Position numbers and translations under genes: made by a program. A model generated the notes under the pieces. It did not search any database. It was not told the origin of the DNA and saw only the letters and a list, made by a program, of their open reading frames with translations. From positions 992,001 to 1,056,000 of the forward strand of contig NZ_CP045725.1 in the NCBI RefSeq assembly GCF_009646095.1: a stretch of 64,000 nt of DNA. Reading direction: 5' to 3'. The stretch comes from Raineyella fluvialis. Lineage in GTDB: Bacteria; Actinomycetota; Actinomycetes; Propionibacteriales; Propionibacteriaceae. Shown here piece after piece: positions 1 to 7,843 of this stretch (its first letter is position 1; each line of letters opens with the position of its first letter).

Positions 1-392
1 ACCATGATCTCCGGCTTGGGCCAGTCGTCCTTGTACGTACGCTTCGGGTCGTCGAGGGCGATGCCGGCGCCGTTCTCCCGGACGAAGCCCGCCCGCGCCT
101 GGTCGCCGGTGGGATGCACCTGGAGCGACAGTGCCCGTGCGGCGCTGAGCAACTTCATCAGGAAGGGCAGTCGATCCCCGAACGCGGCCCGCGACCGCTC
201 ACCCAGCACGCTCGGGTCAGCGGCGATGGCCGCGTCCAGCCCGACACCGTCGACGGTCGCCGGGCCGCTGGGATGGGCCCCCAACCAGTACTCGGCGAAG
301 GGTTCGGCCGTCGGGCTCTGCCCGAGCAGGTCGGGGATCCGATCGGTCGTCCCCCAGGCGTAGTTCTTGTCGGCTCCGCGCAGGATGTGCAT
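1..392 (-). CDS. manA: mannose-6-phosphate isomerase, class I (partial, N-terminal part)
   Basis: Interconverts mannose-6-phosphate and fructose-6-phosphate, supplying mannose for glycan and GDP-mannose synthesis. The visible N-terminal ~130 residues open with MHILRGADKNYAWGTTDRIP and contain the class I zinc-site motif LSLQVHP followed by GDQA. The gene runs off the left edge, so the rest of the cupin barrel is not seen. The ATG at 392 is preceded by a purine-rich AAGGGAG ribosome site, and no earlier in-frame start looks better. It is transcribed away from the thioredoxin operon, and the 163 bp between them carry the 497-512 palindrome. Family assignment is from motif and overall similarity. 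Confidence 0.9.
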   Translation of the reverse strand, partial: MHILRGADKNYAWGTTDRIPDLLGQSPTAEPFAEYWLGAHPSGPATVDGVGLDAAIAADPSVLGERSRAAFGDRLPFLMKLLSAARALSLQVHPTGDQARAGFVRENGAGIALDDPKRTYKDDWPKPEIM

Positions 393-496
393 CGGTCGGT
401 ACTCCCTTTCCTTCACCTGTCGCCGGTCAGCATAAGGGAGCCGGCTGTACGGGCGGGGCTGCCCCCGCGCCCTACGGGACGGCACAACCCTTCCGA

Positions 497-512
497 ATAC
501 CCCTAGGGGTAT
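497..512. promoter_or_regulatory. CsoR/CstR-type operator palindrome
   Basis: ATACCCCTAGGGGTAT is a perfect 16-bp palindrome 44 bp upstream of the thioredoxin start. It lies between a possible -35 (TTCCGA, 491-496) and a GCTAGC/TAGCGT -10-like stretch (515-522). This is the known operator type of CsoR-family repressors (copper sensor CsoR, persulfide sensor CstR). The downstream rhodanese and thioredoxin genes favour the persulfide-sensing branch. No csoR-like gene is in the window, so the repressor would act in trans. Confidence 0.7.
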
Positions 513-555
513 GTGCTAGCGTGGAGGCCAGACACTCACCTGAAAGGGCTTGACC

Positions 556-936
556 ATGGCGACGCTGCAACTGACGTCGGAGAATTTCGAGGGCACGGTG
601 CTCGGCGAGGGCATCACGTTCGTGGACTTCTGGGCCGCCTGGTGCGGGCCGTGCCGCGCCTTCGCGCCGGTGTTCGAGAAGGCCTCCGAGGCTCACCCCG
701 AGATCCGCTTCGGCAAGGTCGACACCGAGGCCGAGCAGGGCCTGGCGATGGCCGCGCAGATCTCCTCGATCCCCACTCTGATGGCATTCCGTGACGGGAT
801 CCTCGTGTTCCGTCAGTCCGGCGCGCTCCCCGCCAAGGCGTTCGACGAGCTGATCGCCGCGGTCGAGGCGCTGGACATGGACGACATCCGCGCCCAGATC
901 GCCGCCGAGCAGGCCGAAGCCCCCGCGCAGGCATGA
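556..936 (+). CDS. trxA: thioredoxin
   Basis: Small cytoplasmic dithiol oxidoreductase. The active site WCGPC is at residues 29-33 of a standard thioredoxin fold, with the cis-proline region SSIPTLMAF following. About 20 extra residues rich in Ala, Glu and Gln extend the C-terminus beyond the usual ~106-residue length. The ATG at 556 is chosen because GAAAGG (544-549 region) sits at good spacing; a TTG six bases earlier is also in frame. The stop overlaps the next start (ATGA), so it is translationally coupled to the rhodanese gene. First gene of a three-gene operon under the 497-512 operator. Confidence 0.92.
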   Translation: MATLQLTSENFEGTVLGEGITFVDFWAAWCGPCRAFAPVFEKASEAHPEIRFGKVDTEAEQGLAMAAQISSIPTLMAFRDGILVFRQSGALPAKAFDELIAAVEALDMDDIRAQIAAEQAEAPAQA

Positions 937-1352
937 CCACGACCGTACGCCCGAAGGGCGCGACCCTCTGGGGCCTCGTGCTCACCCTGCTTCTCGGATC
1001 CTTGACGCTGGTCGGCTGCAGCTCCGGCGGCGGCGTCACCACGGTGACACCGCACGACTGGCTGACCGCCGCAGCGAAGCCCGGAGTCGTCGTCGTGGAC
1101 GTCCGCACCCCGGCCGAGTACGCGGCCGGCCACGTACAGGGCGCCGTCAATCTGGACGTCCAGGCTGCCGACTTCACCACGAAGATGAACCAGCTCGACA
1201 AGACAGCGACGTACGCGATCTACTGCCACAGCGGGAACCGGTCCGCCGCGGCCACGACCGCGATGGGCAAGGCCGGATTCTCGCACGTGTACAACCTCAA
1301 GGGCGGGATCGCGGACCTCCAGTCGGCCGGCGCTCCCATCGTGGCGAGCTGA
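933..1352 (+). CDS. rhodanese-domain lipoprotein
   Basis: Secreted, membrane-anchored single-domain rhodanese (sulfurtransferase). A 28-residue signal peptide ends in the lipobox LVGC (lipid Cys29). The rhodanese domain follows, with the CH2A-like VVDVRTPAEYAAGH and the active loop CHSGNRS (catalytic Cys98, six-residue loop). The protein should therefore work on the outer face of the membrane, moving sulfane sulfur or sensing persulfide. It starts in an ATGA overlap with the thioredoxin gene and is followed after 9 bp by the CPVC membrane protein. The role in sulfide or persulfide handling is inferred from the operon and its operator. Confidence 0.9.
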   Translation: MTTTVRPKGATLWGLVLTLLLGSLTLVGCSSGGGVTTVTPHDWLTAAAKPGVVVVDVRTPAEYAAGHVQGAVNLDVQAADFTTKMNQLDKTATYAIYCHSGNRSAAATTAMGKAGFSHVYNLKGGIADLQSAGAPIVAS

Positions 1353-1361
1353 TCCAAAGCG

Positions 1362-1877
1362 ATGGCGAACGTCCGGCCCCCGGAAGCCCCGACGCAGATC
1401 ACGGTCCCGAGCGCAAGCATCAGGTCCGTCCTGCGCGGTTGGCCCCCCAGCCGGTGGGCGGCAGCGGCCGGCGGGGCGGTCGGCACCATCCTCGTCGTCG
1501 GCCTGCCCACCGTCCTCATCCCCAACTCCGTCTTCGCCCGAGCCGTCCCGGTGACCTGGTGGGCCTGGCCGACGTTGATCGTGACGGCGGTCCTGGCCGG
1601 GCTCGTGGGTGCGACCTACGTCAGGCGTGGCTCGACCTCCGCCGAGGCGCCGTCCGCCAGCCACGGGTCGAAGGCCGGGATGGCCGGTGGGTTGTTGAGC
1701 TACTTCGCCGTCGGGTGCCCGGTCTGCAACAAGATCGCCCTGCTCGCCCTGGGCTACTCCGGCGCGCTGCGCTGGTTCGCCCCGGCCCAGCCCTTCCTCG
1801 CCCTGCTGGGCATCGGTCTGCTCGCGTACGCCCTGCATCGACGGCTGCGCGGCGACATGGCCTGCGTCAGCCGATAG
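1362..1877 (+). CDS. four-TM membrane protein with CPVC motif
   Basis: Function not known. The 171-residue protein has hydrophobic segments at about 32-54, 66-87, 106-135 and 143-159. A dithiol motif GCPVCNK (Cys119, Cys122) lies inside the third segment. A vicinal cysteine pair in a membrane helix next to thioredoxin and an exported rhodanese suggests a thiol electron conduit across the membrane, comparable in principle to CcdA or VKOR, but it shows no clear similarity to either family. Third gene of the operon. Its 3' end overlaps the convergent GNAT gene by 11 bp. Confidence 0.75.
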   Translation: MANVRPPEAPTQITVPSASIRSVLRGWPPSRWAAAAGGAVGTILVVGLPTVLIPNSVFARAVPVTWWAWPTLIVTAVLAGLVGATYVRRGSTSAEAPSASHGSKAGMAGGLLSYFAVGCPVCNKIALLALGYSGALRWFAPAQPFLALLGIGLLAYALHRRLRGDMACVSR

Positions 1878-2655
1878 CTCGAGGCAGTTGCTCCCAGTCC
1901 TCGATCGGCAGCAGGTCACGGTCGAGGTCCACACCCTCCGCGGCATCCAGGAGCGTACGCAGCACCGGGTCATCCAGGGACCCGGGCCCCTCGTACACGG
2001 AGTAGTACTCGGTCAGGAACCGGGCCAGCAGGTCGGGCGCCGGGTGGGCATGCCGATCGAGTCGGATCAGGAACATCCCCGCGACCCGTCCCGCGCCGGG
2101 CTGCAGCTGGGGCTGGACGAACGCCATCGGCAGCAACCGGGCGCCGTGCCGGCCGTAGAACTGGAGCCGGGCCACCGGATCCCCGGTGCCCGGGGTCCCC
2201 GGCCACACCCGCGGGTCGTCGATCTCGGCCAGCAGCACGGCGTTCGGGCTGATTTCGGCCATCGACCCCGCCAGGTGGTCGAACAGTTGCGACCCGATCC
2301 CGCCGCCGCGGGCCGAGGAGGCCACCGCCAGGTGGCTGAGCATCAGCACCTGGCCGTCCACGTACGTCTCACACAGGTGGATGCCGAGCGGACGCCCGTC
2401 CCGCAGGAGGACCCCCGAGGGTGCGGGGTGGTCGCCGGCATAGACGCGGAGGACGTCGCCGATGCTCGGCAACTCCTCCCGCCGGAAGGAGGGGCGCAGC
2501 AGGTCGTCGTACACGGCGATGATCTCCGCCGTGGTGAGCGCCGCGAGCGGGAGGATCTTCGTGCCGGGCCCCTCGGCCACCGCCCGCACAGGCGTCGCCG
2601 GTGTCGGACGATCCGGGGCCGTGAAGGGACGTGAAGGGGACTCACGGGGGTTCAC
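1867..2655 (-). CDS. GNAT-family N-acetyltransferase
   Basis: Predicted acetyl-CoA-dependent acyltransferase of unknown substrate. The GNAT core is visible as LSHLAVASSARGGGIGSQLFDHL, in which RGGGIG is the acetyl-CoA pyrophosphate loop, followed by the LQFYGRHGARLLP motif of strand 6. The protein has long N- and C-terminal flanks, and its C-terminal ~60 residues are acidic. The GTG at 2655 is preferred because GGAAGG lies about 8 nt upstream; the open frame continues another 18 codons upstream without a ribosome site. Convergent with the thioredoxin operon (11 bp overlap). Confidence 0.75.
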   Translation of the reverse strand: MNPRESPSRPFTAPDRPTPATPVRAVAEGPGTKILPLAALTTAEIIAVYDDLLRPSFRREELPSIGDVLRVYAGDHPAPSGVLLRDGRPLGIHLCETYVDGQVLMLSHLAVASSARGGGIGSQLFDHLAGSMAEISPNAVLLAEIDDPRVWPGTPGTGDPVARLQFYGRHGARLLPMAFVQPQLQPGAGRVAGMFLIRLDRHAHPAPDLLARFLTEYYSVYEGPGSLDDPVLRTLLDAAEGVDLDRDLLPIEDWEQLPRAIG

Positions 2656-2743
2656 GGGGCGATCCTTCCTCTCGGCGCAGTCCTCCCCTCCACTGTGCCA
2701 GCACGCCATGCCGGGCGCCTCCGGTTTCGGGTGTTCGGCCTTG

Positions 2744-3289
2744 TCAGGCCGCGGGCTCTGGACGTGGGCGGCCGGTGGAGATCACCGCGATGCCCTCCAG
2801 CAGGGCCTGGCCCCCCAGCAGGAAGCCGAGGAGCTGGGTCGAGGCCAGGCCCAGGTGCAGCAGGACGAAGAGTCCCGCCAGCATCGGGACCAGTCCGCCG
2901 ACGACCAGCCACCAGCGTCCGACCGGGAGTGCCCAGCCGAAGACCAGCCGGGTCAGGCCACTGCCGAGAAGCATCGCGGCGCCGACGAGGGTGAGATCCA
3001 CGATGCCGAGCACGGGAAAGCGCAGCAGGATGACCAGACCGGCGACGATCAGGGCGGCCCCACCGAGCACCGACTGCCACGAGCCGGCCGATCGGGACGG
3101 GGAGAGCGTGGCCAGGAGCACCACCGTTCCGGAGACCAGGGCGAACCAGCCGATCAACCAGACCGACATCGTGGTCGCAAGGGCGGCTTCACCGAGCAGG
3201 ACCAGGCCGGCAAGCACCGGCGCGATCCCCACCAGCAGGTCCCACCCGGTCGGCTTCCTCGTCGCGCTGGGGACGGCCACGATGTCCAT
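2744..3289 (-). CDS. DUF308 (HdeD-type) membrane protein
   Basis: About 181 residues made almost entirely of short hydrophobic helices in pairs (LVGIAPVLAGLVLLGEA, IVAGLVILLRFPVLGI and so on). This is the six-helix layout of the HdeD/DUF308 family, linked in enterobacteria to acid resistance but of unknown biochemical role. The ATG at 3289 has GGAGG about 8 nt upstream. Another ATG two codons earlier (3295) is too close to that ribosome site. It is divergent from dhaK. Confidence 0.75.
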   Translation of the reverse strand: MDIVAVPSATRKPTGWDLLVGIAPVLAGLVLLGEAALATTMSVWLIGWFALVSGTVVLLATLSPSRSAGSWQSVLGGAALIVAGLVILLRFPVLGIVDLTLVGAAMLLGSGLTRLVFGWALPVGRWWLVVGGLVPMLAGLFVLLHLGLASTQLLGFLLGGQALLEGIAVISTGRPRPEPAA

Positions 3290-3470
3290 TGCCATTGCCT
3301 CCACTCCCTCGTTCGAGCCGCTGATCTGCGTACGATCCCAGTGTCCGTCGACGGTGGGCCGTGCCGGGCACGCGCGACGGCGATCCGGCCGCTGCAGAGA
3401 CCCCACTGACACGCATCCCCTGACACCGCATCCCCCTGACAACGAGATGGAACGGGCGTTGGATGGGGCC

Positions 3471-4478
3471 ATGAAGAAGCTCATCAACGCACCGGACGCG
3501 GTGGTCGCCGACGCCCTGCGCGGCTTCGAGGCAGCGTACGCCGGTCGGGTGAAGGTCGACCACGAGCTGGCCACCGTCTACCGCGCCGACCCACCGCTGC
3601 TCGGCACGGTGGGACTGGTCTCCGGGGGCGGTTCGGGGCACGAACCGCTGCACGCCGGCTATGTCGGGCACGGCATGTTGTCGGCCGCCTGCTGCGGCCA
3701 GGTCTTCACCTCCCCGGTGCCCGAACAGGTCCTCACCGCCACCCGACGCGTCGACACCGGGGCCGGGGTCCTCCAACTGGTGAAGAACTACACGGGCGAC
3801 GTGATGAACTTCGAGATGGCCGCGGAGATGGCGGCCGAGGAGGAAGGCGGCCTCGAGATCGCGACGGTGGTCCTCGACGACGATGTGGCGGTGGAGAATT
3901 CGACCTGGACCGCGGGCCGCCGCGGCACCGGTGCCACGGTGTTCGCCGAGAAGCTCGCGGGCGCGGCCGCCGAGGAGGGCCGCCCGCTCGCGGACGTCGC
4001 GGCGATCGCCCGCCGGGTCAACGAGAACGCCCGCAGCATGGGCATGGCCCTCGCCCCCTGTACGCCACCCAGCGCCGGACGGCCGAACTTCACCCTTGCC
4101 GAGGACGAGATGGAGATGGGGGTCGGGATCCACGGGGAGCCGGGCCGGGCAACCGCGCCGCTCGCCCCCGCCGCCGAGATCGCCGAGCAGCTCCTCGCGC
4201 CGATCCTCGCCGACCTCCCGTTCTCCCGCGGCGACCAGGTCCTGACGCTGGTCAACGGCATGGGCTCCACGCCCCTGATCGAGCTCTACCTGATGTATGG
4301 CGAGGTGGCCCGGATCCTCGCGGCCCACGGGATCCACGTCGCGCGGCCGTTGGTGGGCAACTTCATCACCTCACTCGACATGGCCGGCTGCTCCGTCACC
4401 CTGGTCCGCGCCGACGACGAACTCGTCCGGCTCTGGGACGCCCCGGTCGACACCCCGGCACTGCGGTGGGGGCGATGA
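3471..4478 (+). CDS. dhaK: dihydroxyacetone kinase subunit DhaK
   Basis: Binds dihydroxyacetone covalently and presents it to DhaL-ADP/ATP for phosphorylation. The substrate loop GGGSGHEP (52-59), KNYTGD (105-110) and the hemiaminal histidine in GIHGEPG (His221) are all present, at the normal length of 335 residues. The ATG at 3471 (MKKLIN) matches the family N-terminus; the open frame extends far upstream but that part is non-coding. First gene of dhaKLM, with its stop overlapping the dhaL start (ATGA). The presence of dhaM shows that this is the phosphotransferase-dependent, not the ATP-dependent, type. Confidence 0.95.
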   Translation: MKKLINAPDAVVADALRGFEAAYAGRVKVDHELATVYRADPPLLGTVGLVSGGGSGHEPLHAGYVGHGMLSAACCGQVFTSPVPEQVLTATRRVDTGAGVLQLVKNYTGDVMNFEMAAEMAAEEEGGLEIATVVLDDDVAVENSTWTAGRRGTGATVFAEKLAGAAAEEGRPLADVAAIARRVNENARSMGMALAPCTPPSAGRPNFTLAEDEMEMGVGIHGEPGRATAPLAPAAEIAEQLLAPILADLPFSRGDQVLTLVNGMGSTPLIELYLMYGEVARILAAHGIHVARPLVGNFITSLDMAGCSVTLVRADDELVRLWDAPVDTPALRWGR

Positions 4479-5140
4479 TGACCCCACCGGACGATCCGAC
4501 GACCCGGGGCACCGCGGCCACGTCCCTGACCGTCGAGGGCCTGACGCGGTGGCTACGAACGTACGCCACCACGATCGCCGACCACGAGGAGCACCTCACC
4601 GAGCTCGACGCCGCGATCGGCGATGCCGACCACGGCACCAACATGGCACGTGGGATGACGTCGGTGGCTGCCCTGCTCGACGACCAGACCTTCGAGACCC
4701 TCGACGTCCTGGCCAAGAAGGTCGGAATGGCGCTGGTCAGTGCGGTGGGCGGCGCCGCCGGGCCGCTCTACGGGACCTTCTGGCTCAGGTTCGCCCAGCC
4801 GCTGGCGGGGCTGGCCACCGCAGACGCCGACCAGCTGAGCCGGGCCCTGCACGCGGCGGTCGACGGCGTACGCCAGCGCGGCAAGGCCGACGTCGGTGAC
4901 AAGACGATGCTGGACGCCCTCGTGCCGGCCGTGGACGCGTACGACACCGCGATCACACAAGGGGCGGACCTGCCGGTCGCGCTGACCCGTGCGGCCGAGG
5001 CCGCCGACGCGGGATGTGCGGCGACGGTCCCCATGGTCGCCCGCAAGGGACGCGCCAGCTACCTCGGCGAGCGCAGTGCCGGTCACCAGGACCCGGGCGC
5101 GACCAGTGCCGCGCTGCTGCTGCGCGCGGCGGTGAAGTGA
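4475..5140 (+). CDS. dhaL: dihydroxyacetone kinase subunit DhaL
   Basis: Nucleotide-binding subunit of PTS-dependent dihydroxyacetone kinase, carrying ADP that is rephosphorylated by DhaM. The magnesium-coordinating aspartates are seen in ELDAAIGDADHG (Asp45, Asp50, Asp52), followed by the helical-barrel motifs GGAAGPLYGTFW and GKADVGDKTMLDAL. The length of ~221 residues is normal, with a slightly long N-terminus. The ATG at 4475 overlaps the dhaK stop and lies behind a G-rich ribosome site; a GTG at 4466 is less likely. dhaM follows after 7 bp. Confidence 0.95.
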   Translation: MMTPPDDPTTRGTAATSLTVEGLTRWLRTYATTIADHEEHLTELDAAIGDADHGTNMARGMTSVAALLDDQTFETLDVLAKKVGMALVSAVGGAAGPLYGTFWLRFAQPLAGLATADADQLSRALHAAVDGVRQRGKADVGDKTMLDALVPAVDAYDTAITQGADLPVALTRAAEAADAGCAATVPMVARKGRASYLGERSAGHQDPGATSAALLLRAAVK

Positions 5141-5147
5141 GACCGTC

Positions 5148-5975
5148 ATGATCGGCATCGTCGTCGTCTCGCACAGCCGGCCACTCGCGGACGCGGCGGT
5201 GGCGCTCGCGGGCGCGACGGTGCCGACCGGGCCACGACCGGGAGTGGCGATCGCCGCGGGGATCCCCCAGCACGACGACAGCGGAACAGCCTCCCCGAGC
5301 TGGGCCTTCGGCACCGATGCCGCCGTCGTCGCGGAGGCGATCACCTCGGTCGACTCCCCGGACGGTGTCCTGGTGCTGATGGACATCGGCTCCGCGGTGA
5401 TGAGCGCGCAACTGGCCACGGAGTTCCTCGGCCCGGACGTCGCCACGCACGTGCAGCTGTGCAGTGCGCCGCTGGTCGAGGGGCTGATCGCCGCGGTGGT
5501 GACGGCCGCGGGCGGTGCTCCCCTGGCCCGGGTCGCCGCCATGGCCCGCGACGGCCTGGCGGCCAAGCAGGACCTCGTCGGTGATCAGGTGACCGCGGGG
5601 ACGCCCGATCCCCCCGTGCCCACGGCCGACGACGCCCGGCCGACGGTGGTGCGGGATCTCCCGGTGGTCAGCCGGATCGGGCTGCACCTGCGCCCGGTCG
5701 CCCGGCTGGTGGCGTTGGCGCAGGCGTACGACGCCGACGTCTGGCTGAGCAACCCCGGCCGCGCCTCCGTGCGAGTGCAGGCCAGCGACATCACCGAGCT
5801 CCTCGCCCTGGCGGCGACACAGGGCGACACCCTGCGACTCGAGGCCAGCGGCAGACAGGCCGAGGAGGCCGCCGCGGCGATCGGCGCCCTGGCGGCGAGT
5901 GGCTTCGGTGACCTCGACGGGGATGCGGATTTTCCGGGTCCCAGCACAGCCGCCCGGCGTAGCATCGGGGAATGA
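5148..5975 (+). CDS. dhaM: DhaM: EIIA-type phosphoryl donor with HPr domain
   Basis: Phosphoryl carrier that rephosphorylates DhaL-bound ADP. Residues 1-135 are the EIIA-Dha (mannose-type) domain, with the active histidine at His9 (VVVSHSRPLAD) and VLVLMDIGSA. A proline-rich linker follows, and residues ~167-255 form an HPr domain with active His180 in GLHLRPVA and the helix-2 motif ASDITELLALAA. There is no Enzyme I domain, unlike E. coli DhaM, so general PTS Enzyme I must feed it. In the HPr site the usual GLHARPA is changed to GLHLRPV, and the Ser46 position appears to be Asp. Confidence 0.93.
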   Translation: MIGIVVVSHSRPLADAAVALAGATVPTGPRPGVAIAAGIPQHDDSGTASPSWAFGTDAAVVAEAITSVDSPDGVLVLMDIGSAVMSAQLATEFLGPDVATHVQLCSAPLVEGLIAAVVTAAGGAPLARVAAMARDGLAAKQDLVGDQVTAGTPDPPVPTADDARPTVVRDLPVVSRIGLHLRPVARLVALAQAYDADVWLSNPGRASVRVQASDITELLALAATQGDTLRLEASGRQAEEAAAAIGALAASGFGDLDGDADFPGPSTAARRSIGE

Positions 5976-6358
5976 AGTCCAGCCAGAGCAGCCATGAGGT
6001 TCGCGAACAGATCGCCCGCGGGGCGTTCGAGGCGCTGGGCCCCAGTCCCAGCCAGAAGGCCGTACTCCAGGTCCAGTGCAACTCGGCCCACCACCTCGCG
6101 GGCGTGTATGCGACCGATGCCGGGCGGGTCTACCACTCGGTCCTCCACTCCACGTCGCACGGCCGCAAGGATTTCGTCGATACCGGGCATCACGCCTCGC
6201 AGAGGGGGACCGACTGGTTCGACCTCCTCGACGCGGTGCCCGGCGCCGACGTCCCGGACGAACTCCCCGCCGGCTGCGAGTGTGGCCCCTACACGTTGTC
6301 CCGGGCACAGCTCGTCCAGCAGATCGCCGACGGCGAGGGCCGCGTCATCGTCGAGTGA
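5972..6358 (+). CDS. conserved hypothetical protein, CNSAHH / CECG motif
   Basis: A 128-residue soluble protein that I cannot assign to a named family. It starts in an ATGA overlap with dhaM, so it is probably co-translated. Conserved-looking blocks are QCNSAHHLAGVY near residue 36, HSTSHGRKDFVDTGHH near 60, and CECGPYTLSR near 102. The cysteines and histidines could bind a metal. The coding frame has strong GC third-position bias, so it is a real gene. Its link to dihydroxyacetone metabolism is only positional. Confidence 0.6.
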   Translation: MKSSQSSHEVREQIARGAFEALGPSPSQKAVLQVQCNSAHHLAGVYATDAGRVYHSVLHSTSHGRKDFVDTGHHASQRGTDWFDLLDAVPGADVPDELPAGCECGPYTLSRAQLVQQIADGEGRVIVE

Positions 6359-6404
6359 GGCCCACCCACCGGTACCCGAGCGTCAACAACCAAGGAGGAC
6401 AGCC

Positions 6405-6797
6405 ATGGGCTTCGCCCTGACCATCGATCTGGAACGGCCGTTCGGCGAGGTCCTGGCGGCGACCCGGGGGGCGCTGGCCGCCAGCGGGTTCGGCATCGTC
6501 AGCGAGATCGACCTGCAGAAGACGCTGCGGGACAAGATCGGCGTCGACGTCGGCGAACACGTCATCCTCGGCGCCTGCAACCCGCGGTACGCCCAGCGCG
6601 GGCTCGAGATCGAGCCGTCCCTGGGGGTGCTCCTGCCCTGCAATGTGGTCGTACGACACAGCGCCGGGCTGACCGTGGTGGAGGCCATCGACCCCGAGAC
6701 GATGGTGATGGTGACGGAGAATCCCGCGATGGCGGACCTCGCCGACGAGGTCCGCCAGGCCCTCAAACAGGCCTTGGACCAGGTGTCCGCGAGCTGA
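6405..6797 (+). CDS. DUF302 family protein
   Basis: A 130-residue single-domain protein with the DUF302 pattern: an N-terminal strand (ALTIDLERPFGEVL), GFGIVSEIDLQKTL, ILGACNPRYAQRGL, the core GVLLPCNVVV, and the terminal helix ADEVRQALKQAL. The biochemical role of the family is unknown. It often lies near redox, copper or sulfur stress genes, and the CNP and PCN cysteines are typical of it. The ATG at 6405 is fixed by a perfect AAGGAGG 7 bases upstream. A far longer open frame upstream is a shadow. Confidence 0.85.
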   Translation: MGFALTIDLERPFGEVLAATRGALAASGFGIVSEIDLQKTLRDKIGVDVGEHVILGACNPRYAQRGLEIEPSLGVLLPCNVVVRHSAGLTVVEAIDPETMVMVTENPAMADLADEVRQALKQALDQVSAS

Positions 6798-6903
6798 CGG
6801 ACGGACGCGTGCGGCACCGCGTTCGATTAGCGGGGCGTTCCACCCGAGGGAGGACAATGGGTCAGGGCTCCACATCAGGGGCCCCTGATCCCAAGGACAT
6901 CAG

Positions 6904-7740
6904 ATGACCAGCGGAACCATCGTCCCCATCCTCGTCGTCGTCCTGGTCCTCCTGTTGCTGGCGGCCTCGATCCGGGTCCTGCCCGAGTACCAGCGCGGCA
7001 TCGTCTTCCGCCTGGGTCGCGTACGCCCCGTCTACAACGCTGGGTTGCGCCTCCTCATCCCCTGGGTGGACCGGCTGGTCCGGGTGGACCTACGCGTCAT
7101 CACCCACACCATCCCGGCCCAGGAGATCATCACCAACGACAACGTGTCCGCCCGGGTCAACGCCGTGGTGCTGTTCCGGGTGATCGATCCGGCGAAGGCG
7201 ATCCTCGAGGTCGAACAGTTCCAGGTCGCCACCTCCCAGATCGCCCAGACCACACTGCGCTCACTGCTGGGCCGGGTCGACCTCGACCAGCTGCTGGCCC
7301 ACCGCGAGGACCTCAACGTGGACCTACGGGCACGGATGGATGAGCGTACGAAGCCCTGGGGCGTCGAGGTGCGGGTCGTCGAGATCAAGGACGTCGAGCT
7401 GCCGGAGAGCATGCAGCGGGCGATGGCCCGCCAGGCCGAGGCCGAGCGTGAGCGGCGCGCCAAGGTGATCAATGCCCATGGCGAGCTGCAGGCATCGGAG
7501 GAGCTGCGCCGCGCGGCCGACACCCTCTCGGCGAGTCCCGCCTCGATCCAGCTGCGCTACCTGCAGACGCTGCTCGAGGTCGGCGCCGATCAGAACTCGA
7601 CCATCATCTTCCCGATGCCGATCGATCTGCTGGCGCCGTTCATGGGGCAGTCCCGGACATGGCCGGTGGGCTTCGCACCCCACACCGCAGGTCCGCAGAC
7701 CACCCCGGAGGACGCGCGGCAGGAGCCCGGTACAGCCTGA
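6904..7740 (+). CDS. SPFH/stomatin-like membrane protein
   Basis: Slipin/stomatin-type scaffold of membrane microdomains. An N-terminal hydrophobic anchor (residues 5-24) is followed by the SPFH domain from VLPEYQRGIVFRLGRV, with GLRLLIPWVDRLVRVDLR and a coiled-coil stretch from about 180 (MARQAEAERERRAKVINAHGEL). The C-terminal LLEVGADQNSTIIFPMP is typical of prokaryotic slipins. The 278-residue length is normal. The usual NfeD partner is not adjacent. It is probably transcribed alone. Confidence 0.88.
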   Translation: MTSGTIVPILVVVLVLLLLAASIRVLPEYQRGIVFRLGRVRPVYNAGLRLLIPWVDRLVRVDLRVITHTIPAQEIITNDNVSARVNAVVLFRVIDPAKAILEVEQFQVATSQIAQTTLRSLLGRVDLDQLLAHREDLNVDLRARMDERTKPWGVEVRVVEIKDVELPESMQRAMARQAEAERERRAKVINAHGELQASEELRRAADTLSASPASIQLRYLQTLLEVGADQNSTIIFPMPIDLLAPFMGQSRTWPVGFAPHTAGPQTTPEDARQEPGTA

Positions 7741-7843
7741 CGGCGCCGATTGTGCCCTTGTCGTGCTTGTGGGGTAGGTCACATCGTTCTAGCTTTGGGA
7801 CAGGGCGAGTCACCCGTGCGGATGCGGCCCTGAGGAGGAAGCG

